Shown in pieces: positions 24,404 through 33,543 of a DNA stretch of 64,000 nt. This DNA comes from an uncultured Clostridia bacterium (GTDB lineage: Bacteria > Bacillota > Clostridia > Christensenellales > Aristaeellaceae): positions 124,001 to 188,000 of the forward strand of contig CAKUFI010000001.1 of NCBI GenBank assembly GCA_934647305.1. The letters are read 5' to 3'. Each line of letters begins with the position of its first letter. Positions within the stretch are counted from its first letter, which is position 1. A program made the position numbers and the translations under genes. Below the pieces are notes generated by a model, which worked only from the letters and a program-made list of their open reading frames with translations, was not told where the DNA came from and searched no databases.

Positions 24404-25873
24404 TCAGAGCACGGCGGCGGCTATGGCGCGCGCAAACTCAATCAGCGGGGTGGGGAACATGCCCAGCAGCAGGCACAGCGCGGCTAGCACGATCAGCGGC
24501 CAGCGCATGAGCGGGCCGGGCTCGCAGGGCGATACAACCTGACCCTCCTGCGCCTTGCCGGGGAAGAAGCCGCGCAGCGCCAGGGGCAGGAGGTACGCGG
24601 CAGTCAGCAGCGCGGAGACGAGCAGCGCGGCCGGGCCGATCCAGGACACGCTTCCGTCCAGCGACAGCGCGCCGCCGGCCAGGTACCACTTGCTCACGAA
24701 GCCGCAGGCCGGGGGAATGCCGATCAGCGCCGCCGAGGCGATGGTGTAGCACCACATGACGACCGGCATGCGCTTGCCCAGGGCGTACATTTTGCGCACG
24801 TCGGTTTCGCCGGTCTGCTCGATGATCGAGCCGGCCGACAGGAACAGGCAGTTCTTAATCAGCGAGTGGAATACTACGTGCAGCAGCGCGCCCACGAAGC
24901 CCGCCTCGGTCATCGTGGACAGGCCGAAGAGCACGTAGGAGACCTGGCTGACGGTCGAGTAGGCCAAGCGCTTTTTCAGCTGATGCTCGAGCAGCGCCAG
25001 CGTGGAGCCCATGACCACGGTGATGAGCGACAGCGTCATGAAGGCGTACTGCACCCACGTGCCGCGCAGGAACTCTACGCCGCCGATATAGTAGATCACC
25101 CGCACGATGCCCAGCACGCCCGCCTTGGTAATCACGCCCGAAAGCACGGCGCTGGCCGGGGCGGGGGCCACCGGGTGCGCGGTGGGCAGCCAGGCATGCA
25201 GCGGGAACATGCCCGCCTTCACGCCGAAGCCCACGATCATCAGAAACAGGACCGCCAGCAGCAGGTTTTCGTGACCGGCAATCTTCGCCGCGTCCAGCAC
25301 GCCGCCCGCCGTGAAGGAAAGGGTCGTGCCGTAGCGGTTCATGAAGAAGATGCCCAGCAGCGCCATCGACGCGCCGAAGACTGAGTAGACCAGGTACTTG
25401 ATGCCCGCCGCCACCGCCTCACGCGTGCGGGTGTGGATGACCAGGGGCAGCGTGAGCAGGGTCATGAGCTCGTAGAACATGTACATCGTGACCAGATTGG
25501 CGCTCATGCCCAGGCCCATCAGTACGCCCAGCGAGATCATGAAGAACAGGTCGAATTTTTCCTCGTTTTCCTCATGCGTCATGTACTCGTAGGAGTACAC
25601 GCCCACCAGCAGCCATACGAGCGACACCAGGCCCAGGAACAGCCGCGCGATTCCATCCATATGAAAGCAGATGGGCAGCGTGGGGGTGATGCGCCACAGC
25701 GTCAGCTCCTGGCCGGGGCACAGCACAATCAGCCCCCAGGTCACGAGCAGGTTGGCGCACAGGCCGATCGTGCACAGCGCGTGCCGGCCCCTCACTGATC
25801 TTGCACGCCGGGCTGCCAGGCCGAAGAGTACCGGCACGAGCACCGGCAGGAGAAACAGCAGATTTCCGTTCAT
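24404..25873 (-). CDS. NuoM/MrpD-like antiporter subunit 2
   Basis: A 489-residue membrane subunit. Conserved positions: Glu in YMFYELMTL, Lys in VKAGMFPLHAWLPTAH, Lys in VITKAG, HSLIKNCLF and Lys in FVSKWYLAG. Length and pattern are those of MrpD/MbhH. Closely similar to its neighbours, suggesting duplication within the operon. Confidence 0.88.
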   Translation of the reverse strand: MNGNLLFLLPVLVPVLFGLAARRARSVRGRHALCTIGLCANLLVTWGLIVLCPGQELTLWRITPTLPICFHMDGIARLFLGLVSLVWLLVGVYSYEYMTHEENEEKFDLFFMISLGVLMGLGMSANLVTMYMFYELMTLLTLPLVIHTRTREAVAAGIKYLVYSVFGASMALLGIFFMNRYGTTLSFTAGGVLDAAKIAGHENLLLAVLFLMIVGFGVKAGMFPLHAWLPTAHPVAPAPASAVLSGVITKAGVLGIVRVIYYIGGVEFLRGTWVQYAFMTLSLITVVMGSTLALLEHQLKKRLAYSTVSQVSYVLFGLSTMTEAGFVGALLHVVFHSLIKNCLFLSAGSIIEQTGETDVRKMYALGKRMPVVMWCYTIASAALIGIPPACGFVSKWYLAGGALSLDGSVSWIGPAALLVSALLTAAYLLPLALRGFFPGKAQEGQVVSPCEPGPLMRWPLIVLAALCLLLGMFPTPLIEFARAIAAAVL

Positions 25874-25897
25874 GTGGTTTCAGCTCCTTGTATGATC

Positions 25898-27403
25898 TCA
25901 GGAAAACATGCGAAGACCCTGCGAAATCGCGGAGAGTATGGGGCGTGAAGCGACGCCCAGCAGGAGGTTGAGCACCAGGAAGCACGCCATGCCCAGTGTC
26001 GCCGCCTTGTTTTCGTGCCAGTGGACGTGAATCGCGTCGAACTCGGGATGCAGCGAGGGGCGATAGATGGTGATGACCGTCTTGAGGAAGTAGATCGTGT
26101 TGAGCGTCGTGCTGACGACCAGCACGAACAGCACCAGCAGCATCTTCCGCTGGCTCATGTCCATTGCGGCGATCGAGAAATTCAGCTTGGAGATAAACCC
26201 GCCCATAAAGGGTATGCCCACCATGGACAGCGCGCCCACGACGAACGCCACCCCGGCGACCGGGTAACGTATGCCCGCGCCGCGCAGGTCTCTGAACATC
26301 TTGCTCTCGCCCGACACCCGGCTCAGCCCGCTTGAGGCCAGAAACAGCATGGCCTTGGCCGCGGCGTGGGCGTAAATGTGGAACAGCGCCGCCCGCATGC
26401 CGGCCGTCGTGCCCAGGCCGATGCCCATGTAGATGTAGCCGATCTGCGCGACCGAGGAGAAGGAGATCATCCTGCGGATGTCCTTTTCCCGCAGCGCGCT
26501 GACCGAGCCCATGATGATGCCAGCGCAGCCGAACAGCAGCAGCAGGTCAGTGATGTGGGTAGAGGCGTAAAACTCGAACCCGATCACGCGGTAGATGACC
26601 TTGATGAGCAGGAAGATATAGCACTTGGAGACCACGCTGGAGAGGATGGCGCTCGAGGACGGCGTGGAGTAGCCGTACGCGTCCGGCAGCCAGGTGTGGA
26701 AGGGGAACAGCGCGCTCTTGATGCACAGGCCCATCGTCATCAGGATGAGTACCACGGTCAGGGGCTGCGTGTACTCGCCGTGCTCGACGATCCTGCGAAT
26801 GCCCTCCTGCATGTTGCTCATCAGCAGGTGTCCGGTCAGGCCGTAGAGCATGACCAGGCCCAGCAGGAACAGTCCGCTGCCCAGCAGATTCATGATCATG
26901 TACCGCGTGGCGGCGACCAGCGTGCGGCCCTTGGTGCGCGCGGTGATCAGCGTACAGGCGCCGATGGTCATGATCTCGATGAAGACGTAGGCGGTGAAGC
27001 AGTCGTTGGTGTAGATCATGGCCAGCAGCGCGGTCTGCACCAGCGCGATGACCGTCCAGTACAGGTTCTGCCGGTCGGAAGCCACCTGCTCGCGGATGCG
27101 GGTCAGGCCGCCCACCAGGCTTAAAAGCAGGATCACCTCGAGCGACAGCGCGCTGAGCGCCTCGAGTACGCCCGCGCGGAACTCGTTGCCCCAGGGGGCA
27201 GAGAAGTGACCCATCGTGTAGACGTAGCTCTCGCCGTAGGGAATCAGGCTTGCGAGCAGGCAGGCCTGAAGCGCGGTCGAGGCGGCAACGACGCCGATGG
27301 ACAGCCGCCTGGCCGCCCTTTCAGGCAGTACCGAGCAGACCGCCGAGGTCAGAAGGGAGGCAATGACGCACCACAGGGGAATGTTTTTCCACCATTCGAG
27401 CAT
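25898..27403 (-). CDS. mrpD: MrpD-like antiporter subunit 1
   Basis: A 501-residue membrane subunit directly after mrpC, the standard place of mrpD. Conserved positions: Glu in YVFIEIMTI, Lys in IKSALFPFHTWLPDAY, Lys in VVSKCY, HAAAKAMLF and Lys in FISKLNFSI. Its start codon immediately abuts the mrpC stop (27404-27406), and its ribosome site lies inside mrpC, indicating coupled translation. Confidence 0.88.
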   Translation of the reverse strand: MLEWWKNIPLWCVIASLLTSAVCSVLPERAARRLSIGVVAASTALQACLLASLIPYGESYVYTMGHFSAPWGNEFRAGVLEALSALSLEVILLLSLVGGLTRIREQVASDRQNLYWTVIALVQTALLAMIYTNDCFTAYVFIEIMTIGACTLITARTKGRTLVAATRYMIMNLLGSGLFLLGLVMLYGLTGHLLMSNMQEGIRRIVEHGEYTQPLTVVLILMTMGLCIKSALFPFHTWLPDAYGYSTPSSSAILSSVVSKCYIFLLIKVIYRVIGFEFYASTHITDLLLLFGCAGIIMGSVSALREKDIRRMISFSSVAQIGYIYMGIGLGTTAGMRAALFHIYAHAAAKAMLFLASSGLSRVSGESKMFRDLRGAGIRYPVAGVAFVVGALSMVGIPFMGGFISKLNFSIAAMDMSQRKMLLVLFVLVVSTTLNTIYFLKTVITIYRPSLHPEFDAIHVHWHENKAATLGMACFLVLNLLLGVASRPILSAISQGLRMFS

Positions 27404-27778
27404 TCATCGTTCCTCCTTTCGCGCCAGGATGCAGATTTCGTCGATGTCCAGCGTGCGGTAGCGGCGGTACAGGCGCACCGTCAGCGCCAGCATGAGCGCG
27501 CTCACCGACACCGACACCACGATGCCCGTGAGCACCAGGCCCGCCGGGATGGGGTTGATGTAGGCAGAGGTCGAGGTCACGCCGTCCACCACGATGGGCG
27601 CGCGGTGCCCCGCGATATAGCCCTTGGAGCCCAGAAACAGGTAGACCGCGCTGTCCATCATGTCGAAGCCTATGATCTTCTTGATCATGTTGCGCTGGAG
27701 CATCAGCGTGGTGAAGCCGATGCCGAACAGGATGACGGCCACCGCCTCTTCGTAATTGGCGATCAGATTGCCGAACAT
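27404..27778 (-). CDS. mrpC: MrpC/NuoK-like subunit
   Basis: A 124-residue membrane protein with three helices. It contains the TLMLQRNMIKKIIGFDMMDSA segment and the PAGLVLTGIVVSVSVSALMLALTVRLYRR ending that define MrpC/MnhC, the homologue of complex I subunit NuoK. The ATG at 27778 has an AAGGAGA site; one base separates it from the preceding stop. Confidence 0.88.
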   Translation of the reverse strand: MFGNLIANYEEAVAVILFGIGFTTLMLQRNMIKKIIGFDMMDSAVYLFLGSKGYIAGHRAPIVVDGVTSTSAYINPIPAGLVLTGIVVSVSVSALMLALTVRLYRRYRTLDIDEICILARKEER

Positions 27779-27779
27779 G

Positions 27780-28784
27780 TCACAGATCTCCTTTCCGGAA
27801 GTAGGCGTAAAAGCCGAACATCGTGCAGGCCACCTCGAAGCCGACCGCCACGTTGATGGGCAGGATGAATCCGGCCGAGAAGATGTGCCCGGGCGTGCCG
27901 AGCGGCATGGCACTGGGCAGGCCGTTTGCGCCGGTGAAGGCATAGTAGAGGATAATCAGGCTGTACAGGCACAGCGCGCTGACCTTGATGACGCTGTACA
28001 GGCGATGACTGAAGAAGCCGTAGATCGACTTCGAGCCGTAGGCGCACACGTACAGGATCAGCGCCGCGCCCAGCACCGTGCCGCCCGAGAAGCCGCCGCC
28101 CGGAGACAGGTGGCCGTTGACCAGCACGTAGACGCTGAACAGGAGCAGGATGGGGAAGAGGTAGCGCGTGGCGGTCTGCAGGATCAGGTCGTTTTTCGGC
28201 TCGTAATGTCGGTCGTAGGCGACCTCCTGAAGGTAGCTCTTCGAGTCGCTCTTGGACAGGCGCAGCAGCAGAATCACGCTGCATGCGGCCACGAACAGCA
28301 CGTGGCTCTCGCCCAGGGTATCGAATGCGCGGTAGTTGAGGATCATGCCCGAGACGATGTTGGTCGCACCGGTTTCCTCCACGCCCTTTTCGATATAGCG
28401 CTCGGACACCTCGTTGTTGATCGGGTTGTCCTCCTTGCCGAAGCGCGGCAGATCGGCCACGGTCGACAGCAGAAACACAATAATCGCCAGGCAGATCACG
28501 ACCGCCAGCAGCGAGTAGATTCGATGATACCACTTCGCGCCCCGCGTGTTGGCCCACAGGTGGAAGCGCTCGAAGAGCTGCTGCTCCTTCTCCAGGTCCA
28601 GGCGATGGCGCTCGTCCTGTTCGTGCTCCAGGCGGGCCATCTCCTCGGGCGCCAGCAGGTTGGGCTCGGCCGGGGCGCTCATTTCCTCCGTCATGCGCTC
28701 GTCCAGGCTGCTTCCGCCGTCCCTGAGCCAGGCGACGAGGCGCGCCCACAGCGTCCTGTCGTAGTTACTTTTCAGCCGGGCCAT
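27780..28784 (-). CDS. fusion of MbhE-like and MnhB/MrpB domains
   Basis: A 334-residue protein. The first 75 residues are charged and cytoplasmic, with a Glu-rich stretch (EEMARLEHEQDERHRLDLE). Then comes a helix and the MbhE-like segment ADLPRFGKEDNPINNEVSERYIEKG ... NIVSGMILNYRAFDTLGE, which in standard Mrp forms the tail of MrpA. From about residue 205 a full MrpB/MnhB domain follows (YLFPILLLFSVYVLVNGHLSPGGGFSGG, GTPGHIFSAGFILPINVAVGFEV). The order of domains is that of Mbh/Mbx-type complexes, but here fused in one chain. It overlaps the preceding gene by 20 bp. Confidence 0.85.
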   Translation of the reverse strand: MARLKSNYDRTLWARLVAWLRDGGSSLDERMTEEMSAPAEPNLLAPEEMARLEHEQDERHRLDLEKEQQLFERFHLWANTRGAKWYHRIYSLLAVVICLAIIVFLLSTVADLPRFGKEDNPINNEVSERYIEKGVEETGATNIVSGMILNYRAFDTLGESHVLFVAACSVILLLRLSKSDSKSYLQEVAYDRHYEPKNDLILQTATRYLFPILLLFSVYVLVNGHLSPGGGFSGGTVLGAALILYVCAYGSKSIYGFFSHRLYSVIKVSALCLYSLIILYYAFTGANGLPSAMPLGTPGHIFSAGFILPINVAVGFEVACTMFGFYAYFRKGDL

Positions 28785-29031
28785 CGGAGGCGCCTCCTTC
28801 CAGCGCGTGAATCTTTTTGAGCGCCACGATGAACAGAAGACCGGTGATGCCCGCGCCCACAGCCGCCTCGGTAATGGCCAGGTCGGGGGACTCGAGCAGT
28901 ATCCAGATGATGGACATGGCCAGGCTCTGCGACATGTAGATGATGACCGAGGCCAGCAGGCTCCTGGTCAGACTGACGGAGACGGCGCAGATGATGATAA
29001 AGCCCAGCAGGATGATGTTGAAAAAATCCAT
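28765..29031 (-). CDS. MbhD-like subunit (DUF4040)
   Basis: An 88-residue membrane protein with two to three helices. SLLASVIIYMSQSLAMSIIWILLESPDLAITEAAVGAGITGLLFIVAL matches the MbhD/DUF4040 module, which corresponds to the NuoJ-like part of MrpA. The start ATG at 29031 overlaps the mrpG stop by one base (TAATG). Confidence 0.85.
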   Translation of the reverse strand: MDFFNIILLGFIIICAVSVSLTRSLLASVIIYMSQSLAMSIIWILLESPDLAITEAAVGAGITGLLFIVALKKIHALEGGASDGPAEK

Positions 29032-29351
29032 TATCGCTTCACCTCCATGTGCCTGTCGAGTTCCTCGCTTGTGGTGATCTCCAGGCGCGCGATCAGGTGA
29101 CTGGAGACCGGACTGGTGACCCACAAAAGCGCCACGACCAGAAAGAGCTTCAGCGTCAGCAGCGTCAGGCCGCTGGCGAGCATCAGCCCCAGCATGATCA
29201 GCGCGATGCCCAGCGTGTCAATCATGGCGGCGGCGTGCATGCGGTTCATGACGTACTTAAACCGGTACACGCCGAACACCGCGATGCACAGCACGCACAG
29301 CCCGCCCAGGATGCACGCGGCGGACGCGCCGAACCGAATCCACTCAAGCAT
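29031..29351 (-). CDS. mrpG: MrpG/MnhG subunit
   Basis: A 106-residue protein with three helices and the MnhG pattern GVYRFKYVMNRMHAAAMIDTLGIALIMLGLM, followed by LLWVTSPVSSHLIARL. Overlaps mrpF by 8 bp. Confidence 0.9.
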   Translation of the reverse strand: MLEWIRFGASAACILGGLCVLCIAVFGVYRFKYVMNRMHAAAMIDTLGIALIMLGLMLASGLTLLTLKLFLVVALLWVTSPVSSHLIARLEITTSEELDRHMEVKR

Positions 29352-29661
29352 CCTTCTTCGCCTCCCTGCTGCGGTGTTTTTTCTCGAGGTAAACGCCCAG
29401 GTAAATCTTGCTGAGCACGACGACGGCCAGGAAGCTGAGCATGGCGTAGATCAGTGCCACGTCGGCCAGGTAGCCTTCCGCCAGCTTCAGCGCCAGTATG
29501 CACACGATGCAGATGGTGATCGTGCCGATCATGTTGACCGCGACGATCCGGTCGGCGATGCGCGGGCCCAGGATCGAGCGGATCAGCGACAGAAACAGCA
29601 GCACGCCCAGCACGCCCAGCGCGGCGGTGTAGAGCAGTTGATACGCGTTTTCAGGCGTCAT
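29344..29661 (-). CDS. mrpF: MrpF/MnhF subunit
   Basis: A 105-residue protein with three helices. SILGPRIADRIVAVNMIGT and the DVALIYAMLSFLAVVVLSKIY segment are the MrpF signatures. Overlaps mrpE by 4 bp. Confidence 0.9.
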   Translation of the reverse strand: MTPENAYQLLYTAALGVLGVLLFLSLIRSILGPRIADRIVAVNMIGTITICIVCILALKLAEGYLADVALIYAMLSFLAVVVLSKIYLGVYLEKKHRSREAKKDA

Positions 29662-30125
29662 TTGTCCGTCGCCTCCATTTCAAGCAGCTCCCTCTGAAAG
29701 GACGTGTCCTCGATGCCGTCCATCAGGCTTTTGTCCAGGCTGTGAATCAGGTACTCGTCGCCCTCGAGCGTCACGGTGATCGTACCCGGGGTCAGGGTGA
29801 TCGAGTCGGCCAGCACCGCGCGGGCGGTGGGCGAGGTCAGCGGCGTGCGGAAGGAACGCAGCTGCGGCTCCACCTCCAGACTGGGCGAGAGAATCAGCCG
29901 CATGACCGCCCAGTTCGCCTTGACGATTTCGCGAACCAGGTGCGCAAAGTAGGTCAGGGCGCGGGGCAAAAGGCGAAACGCCCGAAGCTCGCGCTTCACG
30001 GAGTAATTCATGAACTTCATCAGGAACAGCTCGATCAGTGCGCTTAAAACCAGACCGGAAAGCACGATTTCCCAGGTGATCTGTCCGTTCAGAACCACCC
30101 AGAGCACAAACAGCAGAAAAAACAA
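29658..30125 (-). CDS. mrpE: MrpE/MnhE subunit, first gene of the antiporter operon
   Basis: A 155-residue MrpE. Hydrophobic start FFLLFVLWVVLNGQITWEIVLSG, then RALTYFAHLVREIVKANWAVMRLIL and the conserved soluble end TLTPGTITVTLEGDEYLIHSLD. I place the start at the TTG (30125), because GGAAAGGAG lies 9 bp before it and the resulting length matches the family. The frame is open to 30218, but that stretch covers the promoter. Confidence 0.8.
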   Translation of the reverse strand: MFFLLFVLWVVLNGQITWEIVLSGLVLSALIELFLMKFMNYSVKRELRAFRLLPRALTYFAHLVREIVKANWAVMRLILSPSLEVEPQLRSFRTPLTSPTARAVLADSITLTPGTITVTLEGDEYLIHSLDKSLMDGIEDTSFQRELLEMEATDK

Positions 30126-30183
30126 GAGCTGCAGCTCCTTTCCTATTAGATAGGCCGTGCGCGGCACGGTACAACCGGGTGAC

Positions 30184-30212
30184 ATTGTACTCTTGTCAAG
30201 AAAACTCGTCAA
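30184..30212 (-). promoter_or_regulatory. promoter of the antiporter operon
   Basis: Minus strand TTGACG, 17 bp, TACAAT (plus-strand 30207-30212 and 30184-30189). A second TTGACA lies within the spacer. It gives a leader of about 50 bases before the mrpE TTG. Confidence 0.7.
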
Positions 30213-30312
30213 GTGCATTCATTTTTCCTTCGAGAGAAAAGCGGTTATTTAGCATCTTCTTAACGGGAAAAGGAGTCCAATATGGTATGATGAAATTATG
30301 GAGGCGATTGCA

Positions 30313-31041
30313 ATGAGACACAACGAAACCACGGCCGCAGAGGAATATACGCGGCGCGTGCTGCCCCAGCTCGGCGGGTTGTACTGCGCTGCCCATGCGA
30401 TGACCGGCAGCAGGGAAAACGCGGAGGTGCTGCTGTGCACGGCGCTGAGCGATTACTTTGCAATGAACGACGTGCTCTCGGCGCGCGCCTCGCTGCGAAG
30501 CGGCATACTGCGCGAGATGAAAAACCGCGCCCTGAGCATGCGGCAGGATGAAAAGCACGCGCCCGAGGAGGACTTTGCCGGCCTGACGATTCCGCGGGAC
30601 GCACAGGGGCGCCCGGAAAGCACGCCGCTTCTCGACAGCCTGACCCAGCTTCCCGCGCAGACGCAGCGGCTGCTGATCCTGAAATACGGCTGTCAGCTCC
30701 CCGCGCACGCCATTGCGCAGCTGCTTGAGACCGAACCTGAGGAGGTCAAGCGCGCGATTGGAAAGACCCGGCGGCAGCTGATCCGCGCGCAGGGCCTGCA
30801 GAAGGAACACACGGCCGCCTTTGAGCAGGAACTGACCCGCGAGATTCGCCGGGCGATGAGCAAAACCGGCGGCGAGCAGGTGGACGTGACGCAGATTCTG
30901 CGCACGCTGGAGGAAGACATCGCGGCGGTGCACGTTTCGCGCCACTGGGCGGGCCGGGCGATTCGCGGCATGCTGCTGACGCTGCTGATCGCGGTGCTGG
31001 TGGCCGCCGTGTGGGTGGTCGCGGTGCTGATGGAGATGTAA
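30313..31041 (+). CDS. sigma-70 region 4-like protein with C-terminal membrane anchor
   Basis: A 242-residue protein. The first half is helical and resembles sigma region 2 only weakly. Residues about 105-160 read LTQLPAQTQRLLILKYGCQLPAHAIAQLL and end in RQLIRAQG, the helix-turn-helix of sigma region 4 in ECF-type factors. A single membrane helix near 217-239 (MLLTLLIAVLVAAVWVVAVL) closes the protein. Start at 30313 has TGGAGG nine bases upstream; an ATG at 30298 overlaps that site. An extended -10 TGGTATGAT lies at 30283-30291. It may be a membrane-tethered sigma-like regulator; no anti-sigma gene is adjacent. Confidence 0.65.
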   Translation: MRHNETTAAEEYTRRVLPQLGGLYCAAHAMTGSRENAEVLLCTALSDYFAMNDVLSARASLRSGILREMKNRALSMRQDEKHAPEEDFAGLTIPRDAQGRPESTPLLDSLTQLPAQTQRLLILKYGCQLPAHAIAQLLETEPEEVKRAIGKTRRQLIRAQGLQKEHTAAFEQELTREIRRAMSKTGGEQVDVTQILRTLEEDIAAVHVSRHWAGRAIRGMLLTLLIAVLVAAVWVVAVLMEM

Positions 31042-31165
31042 AACTGACTGAAGTCTACATAAAACAGACCAAAGTCTTGAATTTTTTCAAAAAAATGACG
31101 GGTTCCGCAGGGGCGTACGGTCGGCGGCGTTCTGGCTATTACGCTGAACTTTCCCAGACAGTAAA

Positions 31166-31200
31166 CGAGGCATGGAAACGGCTCCATGCCTCGCTTTTTT
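31166..31200 (+). terminator. intrinsic terminator between convergent genes
   Basis: Perfect 11-bp arms CGAGGCATGGA (31166-31176) and TCCATGCCTCG (31183-31193), then a run of T. A short T-rich stretch near 31080-31095 also lies in this gap. Confidence 0.88.
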
Positions 31201-31209
31201 GATATGTGC

Positions 31210-33543
31210 TTACTTCAGTTCGATGCTCAGCGACGCGCCCTGAAGGCCGTCCGCCTGGGCGTAGACCCTCAGCGTGCCGGCCGACTTGCCCGCGCGCACC
31301 AGCACGGAGATCAGCCCCGCGCGCATCTTCCGGTCGGGACAGGTCACGGGCGTGTGGTCGGAGATGTCCGAGCCGGTGCCGGCCACTGCGCCCAGCTCGT
31401 TGGTCATGAAGCGCACCAGGGGCTCCGCGTCCGGCACATGGCGGCCTTCTGCGTCCACGCAGTCGCAGGTGAGCACGGCTACGTCCTTACCGTCAGCGCG
31501 CACATCCTCGCCGCTTTCCAGCTTCAGGCGCAGCCTGACCGGCCTGCCGGTGGTCTCCTGCACGTCGCGGCAGACGATTTCGCCTCCGCGCAGGCCCACG
31601 ACCTCGAGTCGGCCCGGCTCGTAGGGCACCTGCCACTCGGCGTGGTCATAGGGATTCAGGCGCACTGTGCCCAAACCGCGGCCGTTCAGGAAGAGCATGA
31701 CCTCCTCACAGTTGCTGTAGCAGGACACGCGGATGTTTTCGCCCTCACGCCCCGGCCAGTTCCAGTGGGGCAGCAGGTGCACCATGGGCGCGTCCAGCCA
31801 GTGCGACTGGTTCTGATAGAACGCGTCCTTGCGGTTCAGGTACAGGTCGACCGCGCCCGACTGCGAGCACAGCCGGGGCCAGACGGTCTCGCCGCGGTGC
31901 TCGATGCCCGCCCACTGATACTCGCCGGCCAGGTAGGGCAGCGACATGACCTTCTTCCAGGTGTTTTCGCGGGAGAGGAAGCTGCGGTTGGTGTCTCGGT
32001 CATAGCCATAGATATAGCCGCGGGCGGGGGAGTCGGCGTAATACCAGCCGCGGGTCGTGCCGGTCGCACAGCATTCGGTGATGACGAACGGCTTGGTCGG
32101 GTGCTTCTCGTGGATCTTTTCCCAATCGAGCAGGTTGTAGTTCACGCCGACCACGTCCACGCTGTTCATCACGTCGCAGATCAGCGGGTCGTTGCTCACG
32201 GCGGTGGTGACGGGGCGGGTGGCGTCCAGCTTGCGCGCCGCGGCCATCATCGTGCGGGCGATGCGGAAGCCCACGCTGGTCATATGGGTCGGCTCCTCGT
32301 TGCCCACGCTCCACAGGATGACGCTGGGGTGGTTGCGGTCACGCTTGATGAGCATTTCGAGCTGCGCCATGCCGTCCGGCGTGGACTCAAACCAGCGCGT
32401 CTCGTCCATGACCAGGAAGCCCAGTTCGTCCAGCACGTCCATCGTGTAGGGGTGGTGCGGGTAGTGGGCGGTGCGGTAGCCGTTGGCGCCCATCTCCTTC
32501 ATCAGCTGCAGGCGGTAGCGCTGCACGCGCTCGGGCACCGCCTTGCCGGTCAGGCCATAGTCCTGATGGCAGCACACGCCCTTGATCTTTACGTGCCGCC
32601 CGTTGAGGAAGAAGCCCTCGTTCGCGTCGTAGCGGATGGTGCGGAAGCCGAAGCGGTTCTGTGCCTCGTCGATCACCTCGCCGTCCGCCAGCAGCTCGGT
32701 CTTCGCGGTGTACAGGTGCACGTCCTCCACGTCCCAGAGAAACGGCCTTTCGACGGCCATTTCCTGATGCAGCGTCGCCTTGCCATAGGCGGGCACGGTC
32801 AGGCGGCCTTCGGCCTGTGCCGCGCACGCGCCCGTTTCGTCGAAGAGCTGCGTACGCACGGTAATCTCACCGTCCGTCAGCCGGTCGCAGCGAACCGTGG
32901 TCTCGACCGGCACGCGCCACAGGTCGCCCTCGAGCTTTTCAGGGTGCACGTACACGCCGTAGCGATCCAGACTGACCGTCTCCGTGACCTCGAGGTAGAC
33001 GTGGCGGTAGATGCCCGCGCCCTCGTACCACCAGCCCTCGTGCTCGTCGGTCTCGATATGCACGGCCAGCACGTTGTCTGCGCCGTACTCGATCACGTCG
33101 GACAGATCCACCTCGAAGGAATTGTAGCCGCAGTGGTTGTGCAGCATGCGGCAGCCGTTGAAGTAGACGGTCGAGTGGATGCCCACGCCCTCGAAATAGA
33201 CCACGACGCGCTGGTCCCTTTCAGGCGCGTCCAGGGTGAAATGGCGGCGGTACCAGGCGTTTTCGTACCTGAAATAGCCCAGCGTCTCGTTGTTTTCGCG
33301 CCGGGGCTCCTGCGAAATGATGTAGTCGTGCGGCAGATCGACGCGCGTCCAGGTCTCGTGGCTGATCAGGCCGTGCTCGGAGTAATACTCGCCCCCGTCC
33401 AGGTATTCGCGGGCGGCCGGGCCGGTTCGCTTGCGCTCGGTCTTGGCCTCGATGTACATCGGGGACTTGAGCCTGGCCTCAGGCACCTCGATCTCGCCCA
33501 GGTGGAACTGCCAGCCCTCGTCCAGACAAATGGTCTGTCTCAT
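31210..33543 (-). CDS. glycoside hydrolase family 2, beta-galactosidase type
   Basis: A 777-residue cytoplasmic GH2. The N-terminal binding domain (DEGWQFHLGE ... WTRVDLPHDYI ... AWYRRHFTL) and immunoglobulin-like domain lead to the barrel. The acid/base Glu is in VILWSVGNEEP and the likely nucleophile Glu in KPFVITECCATGTT. A DUF4982-like and a C-terminal Ig-like domain complete it. No signal peptide, so it acts on imported oligosaccharides. It lies downstream of the sugar-binding protein gene of the importer. A possible promoter TGGTCA-N17-TATCAT lies at 33579-33607. Start ATG follows GGGAGGG. Confidence 0.87.
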   Translation of the reverse strand: MRQTICLDEGWQFHLGEIEVPEARLKSPMYIEAKTERKRTGPAAREYLDGGEYYSEHGLISHETWTRVDLPHDYIISQEPRRENNETLGYFRYENAWYRRHFTLDAPERDQRVVVYFEGVGIHSTVYFNGCRMLHNHCGYNSFEVDLSDVIEYGADNVLAVHIETDEHEGWWYEGAGIYRHVYLEVTETVSLDRYGVYVHPEKLEGDLWRVPVETTVRCDRLTDGEITVRTQLFDETGACAAQAEGRLTVPAYGKATLHQEMAVERPFLWDVEDVHLYTAKTELLADGEVIDEAQNRFGFRTIRYDANEGFFLNGRHVKIKGVCCHQDYGLTGKAVPERVQRYRLQLMKEMGANGYRTAHYPHHPYTMDVLDELGFLVMDETRWFESTPDGMAQLEMLIKRDRNHPSVILWSVGNEEPTHMTSVGFRIARTMMAAARKLDATRPVTTAVSNDPLICDVMNSVDVVGVNYNLLDWEKIHEKHPTKPFVITECCATGTTRGWYYADSPARGYIYGYDRDTNRSFLSRENTWKKVMSLPYLAGEYQWAGIEHRGETVWPRLCSQSGAVDLYLNRKDAFYQNQSHWLDAPMVHLLPHWNWPGREGENIRVSCYSNCEEVMLFLNGRGLGTVRLNPYDHAEWQVPYEPGRLEVVGLRGGEIVCRDVQETTGRPVRLRLKLESGEDVRADGKDVAVLTCDCVDAEGRHVPDAEPLVRFMTNELGAVAGTGSDISDHTPVTCPDRKMRAGLISVLVRAGKSAGTLRVYAQADGLQGASLSIELK

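Noticed and set aside
20726..30125. Membrane-bound hydrogenase or complex I
   Set aside because: No large or small hydrogenase subunit, iron-sulfur subunit or NADH-binding subunit is encoded; only the antiporter-type membrane subunits are present.
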